From Crassaminicella profunda (GTDB lineage: Bacteria > Bacillota > Clostridia > Peptostreptococcales > Thermotaleaceae), in contig NZ_CP082326.1 of NCBI RefSeq assembly GCF_019884785.1, forward strand, positions 489,355-553,354: a stretch of DNA of 64,000 bases, read 5' to 3'. The notes under the pieces were generated by a model. That model was not told the origin of the DNA, did no database searches, and saw only the letters and a program-made list of their open reading frames with translations. Shown one piece after another: positions 55,683 to 64,000 of this stretch (positions are counted from its first letter, which is position 1; each line of letters begins with the position of its first letter). The translations under genes and the position numbers were made by a program.

Positions 55683-56705
55683 TTGAACAAAAAAACATAT
55701 CCATTTACAGCTATCGTAGGGCAAGAAAAAATGAAAAAAGCCCTCATACTAAATCTTATCAATCCACAAATAGGAGGGGTATTGATAAGAGGGGAAAAGG
55801 GGACGGCAAAATCAACAGCAGTGAGGGCTTTAGTAGATTTATTACCTACAAAAAAAGTAATAAAGGGTTGCAAATTTAATTGTGAAGTAAGTGGACAAAA
55901 TGGATTTTGTAAAGCATGCAAAGAGCAAATGACTCATAAAGAGTTAGAGACAGAAGATAAAAAAATGAAGGTGGTAGAACTTCCAATAGGGTGTACAGAA
56001 GATAGAACCATCGGTACTCTTGATATTGAACAAGCTATCAAAACAGGAGAAAAAAAGTTTGAAACAGGCATTTTAGCACAAGCAAATGGCAATGTACTTT
56101 ATGTAGATGAGGTTAATTTACTCAATGATCATATTGTAGATGTCTTATTAGATGTTGCTGCAATGGGAGTCAATCATGTAGAACGGGAAGGCGTATCTTA
56201 TGAACATCCATCGAAATTTATTCTAATTGGTACAATGAATCCAGAAGAAGGAGATTTAAGACCTCAATTATTAGACCGATTTGGACTTGTAGTAGATGTT
56301 CTTGGAGAACATAATGTATCGGATCGAGTGGAAGTGATCAAGAGAAGATTATTATTTGAACAAAATCCAGAGGTTCTAATAGAGGAATATAAAGAAAAAC
56401 AAGGTTTATTATCTGAAAAAATAGAAAAAGCAAAAGAACTATTAGATCAAGTTGTCATTGATGATGAATTATTAGCTTTAACGGCTGAAATCGTTATTGA
56501 ATTAGGAGTAGAGGGGCATCGTGGAGATATAACGATTATTAAAACTGCAAAAACAATAGCTGCTTTTGATGGAAGACAGGAAGTTATAAGGGAAGACCTT
56601 TTAGATGCAGCCGAGATGGTTTTACCTCATCGAATGAGAACCTTGCCTTTTGAGGAAGGGGTACTGAGTAAAGATGCTTTGAAAAAATGGATTGAGGAAA
56701 AATAG
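55683..56705 (+). CDS. Chelatase AAA+ subunit I (ChlI/BchI/CobS-like) with a four-cysteine insert
   Basis: About 340 residues. Walker [10 protein letters not shown] (about 34-42), Walker [11 protein letters not shown], and sensor region [22 protein letters not shown]. Between them, after the first ATP motif, is an insert with [17 protein letters not shown] (four Cys), probably a metal-binding knuckle. I chose TTG 55683 because it has AAGGGGATGAAACAA upstream and gives MNKKTYPF, the same start as the next gene (MNKRLYPF); upstream ATGs lack an RBS. It drives metal insertion with CobN and the D subunit. It is divergent from cobN and co-transcribed with the D gene. Confidence 0.9.
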   Translation: MNKKTYPFTAIVGQEKMKKALILNLINPQIGGVLIRGEKGTAKSTAVRALVDLLPTKKVIKGCKFNCEVSGQNGFCKACKEQMTHKELETEDKKMKVVELPIGCTEDRTIGTLDIEQAIKTGEKKFETGILAQANGNVLYVDEVNLLNDHIVDVLLDVAAMGVNHVEREGVSYEHPSKFILIGTMNPEEGDLRPQLLDRFGLVVDVLGEHNVSDRVEVIKRRLLFEQNPEVLIEEYKEKQGLLSEKIEKAKELLDQVVIDDELLALTAEIVIELGVEGHRGDITIIKTAKTIAAFDGRQEVIREDLLDAAEMVLPHRMRTLPFEEGVLSKDALKKWIEEK

Positions 56706-56707
56706 TT

Positions 56708-58570
56708 ATGAATAAAAGATTATATCCTTTTATAGCTATGGTAGGAATGGAAGAGGTAAAAAAAGCACTCATACTCAATATGATTAATCCTAAAATAGGT
56801 GGCGTCTTACTTGCTGGAGAAAAAGGTACTGCAAAATCAACGATTGTAAGAGCTTTAGCCCAATTAATGAAAGATAAAAATGTGGTAACCCTCCCATTAG
56901 GAACTACAGAAGATGGATTACTTGGAACGGTTAATATAGAAGAGGCGATGAATAAGGGAAAAAGAGTTTTTGAACCAGGTATATTAGGGAAAGCCCATAA
57001 CAATATTTTATACATAGATGAAGTCAATTTATTGTCAGAAACCTTGATCAATATGATTTTGGATGTGGCAGTTAGTGGTGTAAATAAAGTGGAGAGGGAA
57101 GGAATTTCTTACGAGCATCCTTGCGAATTTATCTTAATAGGAACGATGAATCCAGAAGAAGGGAAATTAAATCCCCAATTATTAGATCGATTTGGCTTTT
57201 ATGTGGAAGTGAAGGGGACAAAGGAAAAGGAAGAGAGAATAGAGATTGTAAAAAGAAGATTAGTTTATGAAAAGGATGCAAATACCTTTTATCATGGATT
57301 TTTAAAGGATGAAATGGATTTAAGAGAACGTATTGTAAAAGCTCAAAAAAACCTTAAGAATATAGCTATAGATGATGATATTTTAGAAAAAATTGCAAAA
57401 CTCAATATGCAAGGACATGTACAAGGACATAGAGGAGATTTAGTATTGACTAGAGGAGCCATAGCTCATACAGCTTTTCATGAAAAAAATAAGGTTACTA
57501 CTGAAGAAATAAAGGCTGTAGCAAATATTACTTTAGGGCATCGATTAAGAGAAGGAAATGAAGGAAGTGGAGAAACAAAAAATCAAAAAGAAGAAAATGA
57601 AATACAACCAGATTCCCCTAATCAAGATCCATTAGAACAAGGCTCGGAACAACCTTCACCAGAATTTTATCCATCCTTATTGGATAATAGGAACGAAGGA
57701 AAGACAAATGATCAAGAGCAATTAGAAAAGAATTTTCATATTGGAGAAGCTTTTGATGCTAGTGGATTGCTACATAGTCTTACAGATCGAAAAATAAGAA
57801 AATGTGGAAGTGGTAAGAGAAGTAAATCTAAAACCTCCTCAAAAATAGGAAGATATATAGGCTATAAAATCCCTAAAAACAAAGTAGAAGATCTATCCTT
57901 TGATGGAACAATTCGTGCAGCAGCACCTTATCAAAAATGGAGAGAGAAAAATGGGCTAGCTTTTGTTATTCGAAAAGAGGATATTAGGGAGAAAATAAGA
58001 GAACAACGTATAGGAAATACTATATTATTTTTAGTAGATGCTAGTGGATCTATGGGCATTGAAAAAAGAATGGTGGAAGCAAAAGGAGCTATTTTTTCCC
58101 TATTGAAGGATGCATATGAAAAAAGAGATCAAGTAGGGATGATGACCTTTAGAGGAAATGATGCTTCAGTAGTTTTACAGCCTACTAGAAGTGTAGACCT
58201 TGCTTATAGATGTCTAAAAGATATAAAATTAGGTGGGAAAACACCTTTAGCATTAGGGCTTATGAAAAGTGTAGCTTATATAAAAGGGTTGAGAACAAAG
58301 GACGCAGAAATCATGCCAGTCATTGTCTTGTTATCTGATGGTCGCGGGAATGTAGGCATAAATAGTAAAGATACACTAAAGGAAATTTTAAGTATAGCAG
58401 GGTCAGTAAAGGACAAAGCAATAAAGTTTATGGTCATAGATACAGAGGGAGGCTTTTTAAGGTTAGGACTGGCTAAAAAATTAAGTGATGCTCTTGGTGC
58501 AGATTATTTTCGTCTTGAAGATATAAGAGGAGGGTTAGCCCAGTGTATTAGAAAATCTTCTAATTTTTAA
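56708..58570 (+). CDS. Chelatase AAA+/VWA subunit D (ChlD/BchD-like)
   Basis: 620 residues. N-terminal AAA+ (about 1-300) with intact Walker [10 protein letters not shown] and Walker B ILYIDEVNLL, a polar linker rich in Glu, Gln, Pro (about 285-345), and a C-terminal VWA domain with MIDAS LVDASGSMG (about 440), TFRGNDA and LSDGRGN. D subunits often have a degenerate ATPase site; here it looks complete and closely resembles the I gene two bases upstream, so the two arose by duplication. Bridges the I ring and CobN. Confidence 0.92.
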   Translation: MNKRLYPFIAMVGMEEVKKALILNMINPKIGGVLLAGEKGTAKSTIVRALAQLMKDKNVVTLPLGTTEDGLLGTVNIEEAMNKGKRVFEPGILGKAHNNILYIDEVNLLSETLINMILDVAVSGVNKVEREGISYEHPCEFILIGTMNPEEGKLNPQLLDRFGFYVEVKGTKEKEERIEIVKRRLVYEKDANTFYHGFLKDEMDLRERIVKAQKNLKNIAIDDDILEKIAKLNMQGHVQGHRGDLVLTRGAIAHTAFHEKNKVTTEEIKAVANITLGHRLREGNEGSGETKNQKEENEIQPDSPNQDPLEQGSEQPSPEFYPSLLDNRNEGKTNDQEQLEKNFHIGEAFDASGLLHSLTDRKIRKCGSGKRSKSKTSSKIGRYIGYKIPKNKVEDLSFDGTIRAAAPYQKWREKNGLAFVIRKEDIREKIREQRIGNTILFLVDASGSMGIEKRMVEAKGAIFSLLKDAYEKRDQVGMMTFRGNDASVVLQPTRSVDLAYRCLKDIKLGGKTPLALGLMKSVAYIKGLRTKDAEIMPVIVLLSDGRGNVGINSKDTLKEILSIAGSVKDKAIKFMVIDTEGGFLRLGLAKKLSDALGADYFRLEDIRGGLAQCIRKSSNF

Positions 58571-58627
58571 GAGAAAAATATTTTTATAAAAACAATAATT
58601 ATATATTTATGGAGGGTAGGAGAAGGG

Positions 58628-58711
58628 ATGATTCATATAAAAATGGCTCAGGGTAGGAGTCCTTTTTATATGCTCTTATTATTGTATAGCAATGCTATTT
58701 CGATATTCTAA
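58628..58711 (+). CDS. Possible tiny gene after the D subunit
   Basis: A 27-codon frame (MIHIKMAQGRSPFY then a hydrophobic LLLLYS stretch) starts after GGAGGGTAGGAGAAGGG, an unusually strong RBS for noncoding DNA. It overlaps the end of the AraC gene on the other strand. It may be a small membrane peptide, a leader, or chance. Confidence 0.3.
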   Translation: MIHIKMAQGRSPFYMLLLLYSNAISIF

Positions 58712-59401
58712 GGGTGTCTTTTTTGTAAATCTTTTAAAAACAATAGAATAATAATTTTGCGTATTGAAGCCAACGGATATTGCCACATCCATAAGAGATA
58801 AATTTGTATTCTCAAGAAAATATTTACTCTTTTCAATGCGATAATTATTTAAGAAGTTAGAAAAAGTAAAGTTTGTTTCTTTTTTAAACACCTTGCAAAA
58901 GTAGCTTTTGTTTACAGATAAATCATTGCATAGTTCATCTAGATTAATAGACTGGGTATAATTTTTATGTATATATTCGATAGCTTTTTTTACATGTACA
59001 CTAAATCTTAAATTACTCATCCCCTTACTAAACTGGCTATCAGAAATATTCAATAAGATAGCAGGCAAATACTGTATGCAGCTATGGGGTTTAAAAGGAA
59101 TAGATATTGTGTTGTTTTCAGTGCATTTAAAAGGTCCTATGATGAAATAGCCTCTATACTTATCAAATCTGGATATGGAAACTACTACAAAGTGAATATC
59201 CTTTGCATAGCTTAAATTACAGCTAAGGGAATTGTCAGAATCAAAATGAATATCTCTAAAAATAGCACAATCATCAAAAAATTTTTCCACTATAGGGGTA
59301 TAACCGATACTACAAATTTTATTAAAATCAATGTCTACTGCTAATATAGGCAGATTGCAACAACTATAGAAGTCAGAAATAATATCGTGTATTACTTTCA
59401 A
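58679..59401 (-). CDS. AraC-family transcriptional regulator
   Basis: 240 residues. The C-terminal 100 residues hold the two AraC helix-turn-helix units: AIEYIHKNYTQSINLDELCNDLSVNKSYFCKVFKKET by position 137-175 and NLSLMDVAISVGFNTQNYYSIVFKRFTKKTPLEYR by position 200-235. The N-terminal half (about 1-125) is a sensor part with a Cys-Cys pair at 14-15 and other Cys, which I do not assign. Start TTG 59401 has GGGAGGTG eight bases upstream. It lies between the chelatase genes and the cobalamin riboswitch, so either may be its target. Confidence 0.88.
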   Translation of the reverse strand: MKVIHDIISDFYSCCNLPILAVDIDFNKICSIGYTPIVEKFFDDCAIFRDIHFDSDNSLSCNLSYAKDIHFVVVSISRFDKYRGYFIIGPFKCTENNTISIPFKPHSCIQYLPAILLNISDSQFSKGMSNLRFSVHVKKAIEYIHKNYTQSINLDELCNDLSVNKSYFCKVFKKETNFTFSNFLNNYRIEKSKYFLENTNLSLMDVAISVGFNTQNYYSIVFKRFTKKTPLEYRNSIAIQ

Positions 59402-59680
59402 AAAAATACACCTCCCTAAAAAATAAGCAATATATAGTTATAAAAAAACAAATATAATGAAGTTTATTTATTGATAATAATATAAAATGTTTGTATAAAC
59501 GACAAATCATACCATCATATTACATATTATTACTTATTAATATAAATTTGTCAAATTTAGGATAAAAAATGGTACTAAAATTGAAGGTAACATAAAAAAC
59601 AGGTGATGTGACATTGTAAAATTAACGAAAATTATGGAATTAAGACAGATGGATTTTGGCGAAAATTAAGAGATGAAATA

Positions 59681-59709
59681 TTTACATTATATTAAATATA
59701 GTGTAAAAT
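59681..59709 (+). promoter_or_regulatory. Promoter upstream of the cobalamin riboswitch
   Basis: TTTACA (59681-59686), 17 bases, TAAAAT (59704-59709). The remainder of 59402-59764 is AT-rich with no gene. Confidence 0.5.
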
Positions 59710-59764
59710 ATGAAAATAAAAGGAAAAATGTTACATTTGGTATATATGTCTAGGAAAAATGAAT

Positions 59765-59935
59765 AGATAGCTTTTAGGTTCTTTTATCGTTAGGATAAAG
59801 GATGAAAAGGGAATCGAGTGAAAATCTCGAACGGTCCGGCCACTGTAAATGGGGAGTGATCCTTCAATCTGCCACTGAAAATTTTTGGGAAGGCGAAGGA
59901 AAACGATAATCCATAAGTCAGGAGACCTGCCAAAA
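59765..59935 (+). ncRNA. Cobalamin riboswitch
   Basis: Conserved elements in order: AGGTTC (59776), GGGAATCGAGTGAAAATC, CGGTCCGGCCACTGTAA, AGTGATCC, GCCACTGAAA, GGGAAGGCGAAGG, and the B12 box AGTCAGGAGACCTGCC (59917-59931). This is the full adenosyl/hydroxo-cobalamin aptamer layout. A terminator lies 90 bases further, before a small exported protein gene. Confidence 0.95.
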
Positions 59936-60023
59936 GCTTTAGGTATATATCCTTCCGAGAAAAGGACCAATACTATATGAAACTTGTTTATAATCAATAA
60001 AATAAGTGAAATTGTATATTATG

Positions 60024-60055
60024 ATCCCTATCTTCTTTGAAGATAGGGATTTTTG
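60024..60055 (+). terminator. Terminator of the cobalamin riboswitch
   Basis: ATCCCTATCTTC-TTT-GAAGATAGGGAT followed by TTTTTG. Cobalamin binding should favour this stem and shut off the genes downstream. Confidence 0.92.
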
Positions 60056-60210
60056 ATTATAATCAAAAGGTGTGTTGTTCATTCCTTGGAAAAATTTGAT
60101 CATTGTTCATTTTAAAAACTATTTCAAGAGCTTAAAAGTAAGTGATGTACTGCTTATTTTTTATAACAAAATGTTAGGCGTATCTAACATCAAAAAAAGG
60201 GGGGAAACAA

Positions 60211-60645
60211 ATGATAAAGTCTATGAAGAAAACATCAGTACTTATAGTAGCGTTGATGATGCTTTTATCATTAAATGTTGTACATGCAGCTTCAGATGTG
60301 AATGTTGCTATTTATAAGGATGGTTCTACTACGAAGCTTTCCATGTCAAATGATACGATTGTTCCAGGATCACAGAAGTTGGTCATGAATGGAGACGAAG
60401 CAATACTTACATTTCATATTCAACCAATGAAGTTTATGGGTATACCTGGAAATTTAGTGAAATTATCAGTTGATTTTGGAGATGGAAATTATATTCCTGC
60501 AAGTTTTGTGGGGGATAAAGTAACACTTAAGTTCCCAGCTTCTAAATTGAAAGATGGTAAGAATTTTTATCCTGCAAAAGTAAAAAGCAATGTATGGGTG
60601 ATTACAATCCCAACTAGTGATGTTGAGTTTTGTATTACAAAGTAA
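60211..60645 (+). CDS. Small exported protein, NEAT-like
   Basis: 144 residues. Signal peptide KTSVLIVALMMLLSLNVVHAAS, so exported without a lipobox. The mature 115 residues are a single beta-rich domain: VNVAIYKDGS, LVMNGDEAILTFHIQPMKFMG, VKLSVDFGDGNYIPAS, KVTLKFPASKLKDGKN, WVITIPTSDVEF. The length and strand pattern resemble a NEAT (heme-binding) domain, but the YxxxY heme motif is not visible, so this is tentative. Being the first gene after a B12 riboswitch, it may bind a corrinoid or related tetrapyrrole at the cell surface. RBS AAAGGGGGGAAACA. Confidence 0.8.
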   Translation: MIKSMKKTSVLIVALMMLLSLNVVHAASDVNVAIYKDGSTTKLSMSNDTIVPGSQKLVMNGDEAILTFHIQPMKFMGIPGNLVKLSVDFGDGNYIPASFVGDKVTLKFPASKLKDGKNFYPAKVKSNVWVITIPTSDVEFCITK

Positions 60646-60691
60646 TAAGGAATAGGATTAAGTTGGTAAAAAAATAAAAAATAGCAAAAGG

Positions 60692-60757
60692 CAAGTAATG
60701 GACCTTTCTTACTTGTGACAAAGGAACTTCAGTAGTTGGCATATGCTGGCTGCTGAA
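60692..60757 (+). other. Two hairpins between the NEAT-like and LRR genes
   Basis: CAAGTAA/TTACTTG (60692-60715) and a near-perfect 13-15 bp stem TTCAGTAG...CTGCTGAA (60728-60757), the latter followed by a moderately T-rich stretch. They may be a partial terminator or an RNA-processing site that sets different levels of the two proteins. Confidence 0.5.
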
Positions 60758-60838
60758 ATTTCTTATTCTTTTTAAATTGTGTTTTAGATAAAAATTGAAG
60801 TAGAAAAATAATTTTTAAAATAAGGGGGTTGTGAATAA

Positions 60839-63800
60839 ATGAAAAGGCTTTACCAGAAAATTTTAAGTGGTTTTTTAGTATTTGCCATGCTATTAACCTT
60901 AATACCACCAATAGCTGTGCATGCTGAAGAATTGCAACTTCCTGATGCAGTTGCACTTGAAAGTACCTTAGGTCAGGAAATTAATGAAACAAATGTGACG
61001 GTAGCAGATTCAGTTTATTCTGTTGAAACAGCTATAACAGTAGAAAATAAAATAGATTCTGTAGCATTAAGTGATTTTCAGATAAAGGATACAAATGCAG
61101 AATTGTACTTTTATGGAACAAACGCAAAAGAGGATGCTAAGAAAAACAGTGAGCCTGTGAAGCTAGAGGCAGGTAAAGATACAACGGTTTATGTGAAAGT
61201 CATAGCAAATGATGGTTCTGCATCAAGCAAGTATACGATTCATATTCATAGAGTTGAAGAGAAAGAAAAGAAGGAAGAAGATACAAACGCAAACGGTATT
61301 GCAGATAGAGTAGAGATCAAGACAGTAGCAGGAAAAACTCCTACGATAATGAGAATACAATATATTAAGGAAGATAACACATATGGAGTTTCAGCAAGTT
61401 TGTCAGTAGAGAGCACAACAGCATCTATAAAAACTAATGATATCGTGTGTATGGATGAAAGTGCGACAGTAAACATTAAGGGTACTGACGATAAAGGAAA
61501 GGAAATACCAATAAAAGAAAAAAGCCTGAAAGCAGGAGAAATGACAATAGTACCTATTCAAGTTGAAGCCGGGGATGGATCAATAAAAAGTTCGTATTTC
61601 CTTATGGTTACAAGAGAAGAAGGAGAAAAAGATACCAATTCAAATGATCTTCCAGATAGAGTAGAAATCAAGACAGTAACAGGAAAAACTCTTACGATAA
61701 TGAGAACACAATATATTAAGGAAGATAACACATATGGAGTTTCAGCAAGTTTGTCAGTAGAGAGCACAACAGCATCTATAAAAACTAATGATATCGTGTG
61801 TATGGATGAAAGTGCAACAGTAAACATTAAGGGTACTGACGATAAAGGAAAGGAAATACCAATAAAAGAAAAAAGCCTGAAAGCAGGAGAAATGACAATA
61901 GTACCTATTCAAGTTGAAGCCGGGGATGGATCAATAAAAAGTTCGTATTTTCTTATGGTCACAAGAGCAGAAGGAGAAGCAGGAGAAGAAGATACAAATG
62001 CAAATGGTATTGCTGACAAAGTAGATATCCAATCAGTATTAGGTAAAACACCTACTATTGATAAAAAAACATATGATGATCAAGATAAAGTATATAAAAT
62101 TGAAGCCTCCTTAACAGTAAATAGTGAAATACAATCTATCTTAGCAAGTGACATCATTGCCGTAAATGAACATGCTGAGGCTCAATTGATAGATAAAGAT
62201 GGAGAGCTAATAAGTAAAGCCATAGAGCTTAAAGCCGGTAAAGACACAATAGTTTACATAAAAGTATGTGCAGAGGATAGCTCAAAGGGCATATACACCA
62301 TTAGGATTAGTAAAGAAAAAGCTAATACAAAAGAAATTAGTAAGTTTGAGGAAATACAATTATACGGTGGAACAATAGATCAACCAGTATATAAAGCAGT
62401 ATATGAGGTAGAAGATTATCTTAATGAAAATTATTCTAAGGTTGTAATATCTAATACAAGTGATACAGTTCCAGTTATCCAATGGAAGAACGAGAAGGGT
62501 TATACTCTGAATACTGCTGGAGACTATATTTTTACTGCACAATTAGGCGAAATTCCAAAAGGATATAGTTTAGGAGAAGGTGTAACGGCAACGGCTGTAG
62601 TTTCTATCCTTGATAAAAATGCTTCAGCAGGTGTTAAAGATCCTGTTTTACAGAAAAAGCTATGTGCTATTTTAAAAGTCGAGGAGAATCATGAGATCAC
62701 TATAGGTGATATGATGGGACTAGAAGGTAAGATAGATTTGTCAAAGCATGATAATGATGGTGCCATTAAAGATTGTTCGGGTTTGGGTTATGGTAAAAAT
62801 ATTACTAAACTAGATATTAGTAGAAATGAATTAGAAAATATTCCAAATTTGGCTCGGTTAACAAAGCTAACGGATTTGAATTTAAGAACGAATAAATTCA
62901 CGTCTCTGACAGTGAAAGATTTACCAGAGCTAACAGAACTTTATGTATGCGATAATGTGCTGACCCATATAGAGCTAAAGGGATTGCCTAAGCTATCGAC
63001 GCTTTCTCTAGGAAGTATTTGGGGGGGAAATAAGTTTACAACTATGCCTGATATTAGTGATCTTACAGGGCTGACAAAAGTTAGTATCTGGAGAAACAAG
63101 TTGACAGATATTACTGGTGATTTTAGTAAACTCACTAAGCTAACAACAATTGATGCATCATACAATCAACTGACGAGCATTTCAGAAAGCCTATGTAGCA
63201 TCACATCCCTTAACGTGTTAAAGCTAGAGCATAATAAGATTGGCGCAATTGATAAAAATATTGCTAAGCTTACAGATTTAACAGCACTTGACTTGAGTAA
63301 CAATAATCTAACCACACTACCAGACCATTTAAGTGGACTTACGAATCTGAAATATTTAGAGCTAGATAATAACCGATTTGAGACAATACCCGATAGCATT
63401 GGAGATTTAACAGGATTGATTAGGTTGGATCTTAATAGTAATTCTTTGAAAACAATGTCTGCTGAGATAGGAAATCTGAAAAAATTACAAGAATTGTATT
63501 TAACTAGGAATCAGCTTTCAAAGTTTCCAAGTGGTATATCAAAGCTAGTAGCTTTAAAGAAAATTGATATGGATCTTAATTTATTAACAGATATAGATGT
63601 GGATTCAGAAGGGAATAAGGTAGATTTAAGTCAGCTTACTAAGGTGGAAAGTATAAACCTATCACGTAATAGAATCAATCAACTACCCATGAGTTTAAAA
63701 ACATTGCTAAATGTAAAAAAACTATGGATGCATTATAATTATATAACCCGTATTCCGAAAGATTATTTAAAGGATATGAAAAAATTAGAAACTTTTATCA

Positions 63801-64000
63801 TTGCATTTAATTATATTGATTGGAACAATGATGCTATATCTAAGGAAGAGATAGAAGGATTTTTAGGTGCGGGTCATTCAGCTCCAAGCTATGAAATGCA
63901 TGGTAAATATGCTACGTTAAAAAAGATTGATACAAGCGTGGGTACTATTGAACTAGAAGATAAAGCTGTAGACGCATATACCGAGAATTTAAAAGCACCT
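60839..64000 (+). CDS. Giant surface protein: cadherin-like repeats and leucine-rich repeats (partial, runs off the window)
   Basis: 1054 codons are visible with no stop. Signal peptide LSGFLVFAMLLTLIPPIAVHAEE. Next come four beta-sandwich repeats of about 115 residues (about 45-145, 148-264, 265-384, 385-500), each ending in a YTI-x-I-x-R type strand as in the cadherin-like family PF12733. Three carry a DxNxNGxxD acidic loop (for example DTNANGIADRVEI), as in calcium-binding repeats. A single Ig-like region (about 500-600) follows, then about twelve leucine-rich repeats (about 625-1000; LTALDLSNNNLTTLPDHL and similar) of the internalin type. The frame was read by hand from ATG 60839 after AAGGGGGTTGTGA. 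It is downstream of the B12 riboswitch, so likely cobalamin-repressed. Confidence 0.9.
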   Translation, partial: MKRLYQKILSGFLVFAMLLTLIPPIAVHAEELQLPDAVALESTLGQEINETNVTVADSVYSVETAITVENKIDSVALSDFQIKDTNAELYFYGTNAKEDAKKNSEPVKLEAGKDTTVYVKVIANDGSASSKYTIHIHRVEEKEKKEEDTNANGIADRVEIKTVAGKTPTIMRIQYIKEDNTYGVSASLSVESTTASIKTNDIVCMDESATVNIKGTDDKGKEIPIKEKSLKAGEMTIVPIQVEAGDGSIKSSYFLMVTREEGEKDTNSNDLPDRVEIKTVTGKTLTIMRTQYIKEDNTYGVSASLSVESTTASIKTNDIVCMDESATVNIKGTDDKGKEIPIKEKSLKAGEMTIVPIQVEAGDGSIKSSYFLMVTRAEGEAGEEDTNANGIADKVDIQSVLGKTPTIDKKTYDDQDKVYKIEASLTVNSEIQSILASDIIAVNEHAEAQLIDKDGELISKAIELKAGKDTIVYIKVCAEDSSKGIYTIRISKEKANTKEISKFEEIQLYGGTIDQPVYKAVYEVEDYLNENYSKVVISNTSDTVPVIQWKNEKGYTLNTAGDYIFTAQLGEIPKGYSLGEGVTATAVVSILDKNASAGVKDPVLQKKLCAILKVEENHEITIGDMMGLEGKIDLSKHDNDGAIKDCSGLGYGKNITKLDISRNELENIPNLARLTKLTDLNLRTNKFTSLTVKDLPELTELYVCDNVLTHIELKGLPKLSTLSLGSIWGGNKFTTMPDISDLTGLTKVSIWRNKLTDITGDFSKLTKLTTIDASYNQLTSISESLCSITSLNVLKLEHNKIGAIDKNIAKLTDLTALDLSNNNLTTLPDHLSGLTNLKYLELDNNRFETIPDSIGDLTGLIRLDLNSNSLKTMSAEIGNLKKLQELYLTRNQLSKFPSGISKLVALKKIDMDLNLLTDIDVDSEGNKVDLSQLTKVESINLSRNRINQLPMSLKTLLNVKKLWMHYNYITRIPKDYLKDMKKLETFIIAFNYIDWNNDAISKEEIEGFLGAGHSAPSYEMHGKYATLKKIDTSVGTIELEDKAVDAYTENLKAP
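61280..61990 (+). repeat. Near-identical tandem repeat in the LRR surface gene
   Basis: Unit 1 (61280-61630, 351 bp) and unit 2 (61631-61990, 360 bp) encode almost the same 117-residue domain; from residue 25 of the unit onward only about three silent base changes are seen over some 90 codons. A diverged third copy starts at 61991. This indicates a recent duplication. Confidence 0.92.

Noticed and set aside
61246-61827. Two similar minus-strand frames (61246-61476 and 61558-61827)
   Set aside because: They are mirror frames of the tandem repeat in the LRR gene; their likeness comes from the repeat itself and they lack start signals.

Overview
The window is AT-rich, densely coded and has strong GGAGG-type ribosome binding sites. 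Its content (Xre/DUF2975 pair, DUF1659/DUF2922 pair, fused acyl-CoA dehydratase activase, CoA-transferase, CobN/ChlI/ChlD set, class-I c-di-GMP riboswitch, many GGDEF proteins) points to an anaerobic, motile member of the Clostridia (Bacillota). Genus cannot be fixed by eye; an Alkaliphilus/Crassaminicella-like relative is only a guess. No rRNA, tRNA, CRISPR array, insertion sequence or prophage was seen.

Layout. 1-7.0 kb: end of a CoA-transferase beta subunit, a small exported protein, an OmpR-type two-component pair, recJ, and a diguanylate cyclase on the opposite strand. 7.2-21.8 kb: a sugar uptake and upper glycolysis island: GlcT-type antiterminator, glucose PTS IICBA (broken by an in-frame amber codon), HPr, enzyme I, pgi, fba, pfkA, then a split fructose/mannose-type PTS (IIA, IIC, IIB), a second HPr, a ManR/MtlR-type PRD activator and manA. 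Its regulatory sites are readable: two RAT/terminator pairs, a cre-like box in the ptsG promoter, and two matching MtlR-type operators. 21.9-31.8 kb: PAS-GAF-GGDEF protein, TetR regulator with twin palindromic operators, 1414-residue activase, orphan response regulator, and a c-di-GMP riboswitch in front of a chemotaxis receptor. 31.9-43.4 kb: small regulators, membrane proteins, a stand-alone S24 peptidase, a duplicated cysteine-rich mini-gene whose two copies flank a lipoprotein/TPR-S41 protease cassette, two tandem radical SAM enzymes, and DUF1659/DUF2922. 43.6-51.8 kb: thrC, an exported nucleosidase behind a purine riboswitch, a two-component system with an ABC exporter, and a Cache-GGDEF protein. 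51.9-64 kb: CobN-type chelatase subunit divergent from its two AAA+ partners, an AraC regulator, a cobalamin riboswitch with terminator, a small exported NEAT-like protein and a very large LRR/cadherin-like surface protein that runs off the end.

How the parts work together. The sugar island takes up and phosphorylates hexose and carries it to fructose-1,6-bisphosphate and triose phosphates, with each PTS block under its own PRD-type regulator. Three diguanylate cyclases and one c-di-GMP riboswitch on a chemoreceptor suggest local wiring of second messenger to motility. The right end is the best candidate for a little-described system: a B12-repressed surface module next to a chelatase set, which I interpret as corrinoid or metal-tetrapyrrole capture and metal exchange. 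The second candidate is the exported nucleosidase whose active-site change (Asp to Asn) and guanine-type riboswitch both point to 6-oxopurine nucleosides.
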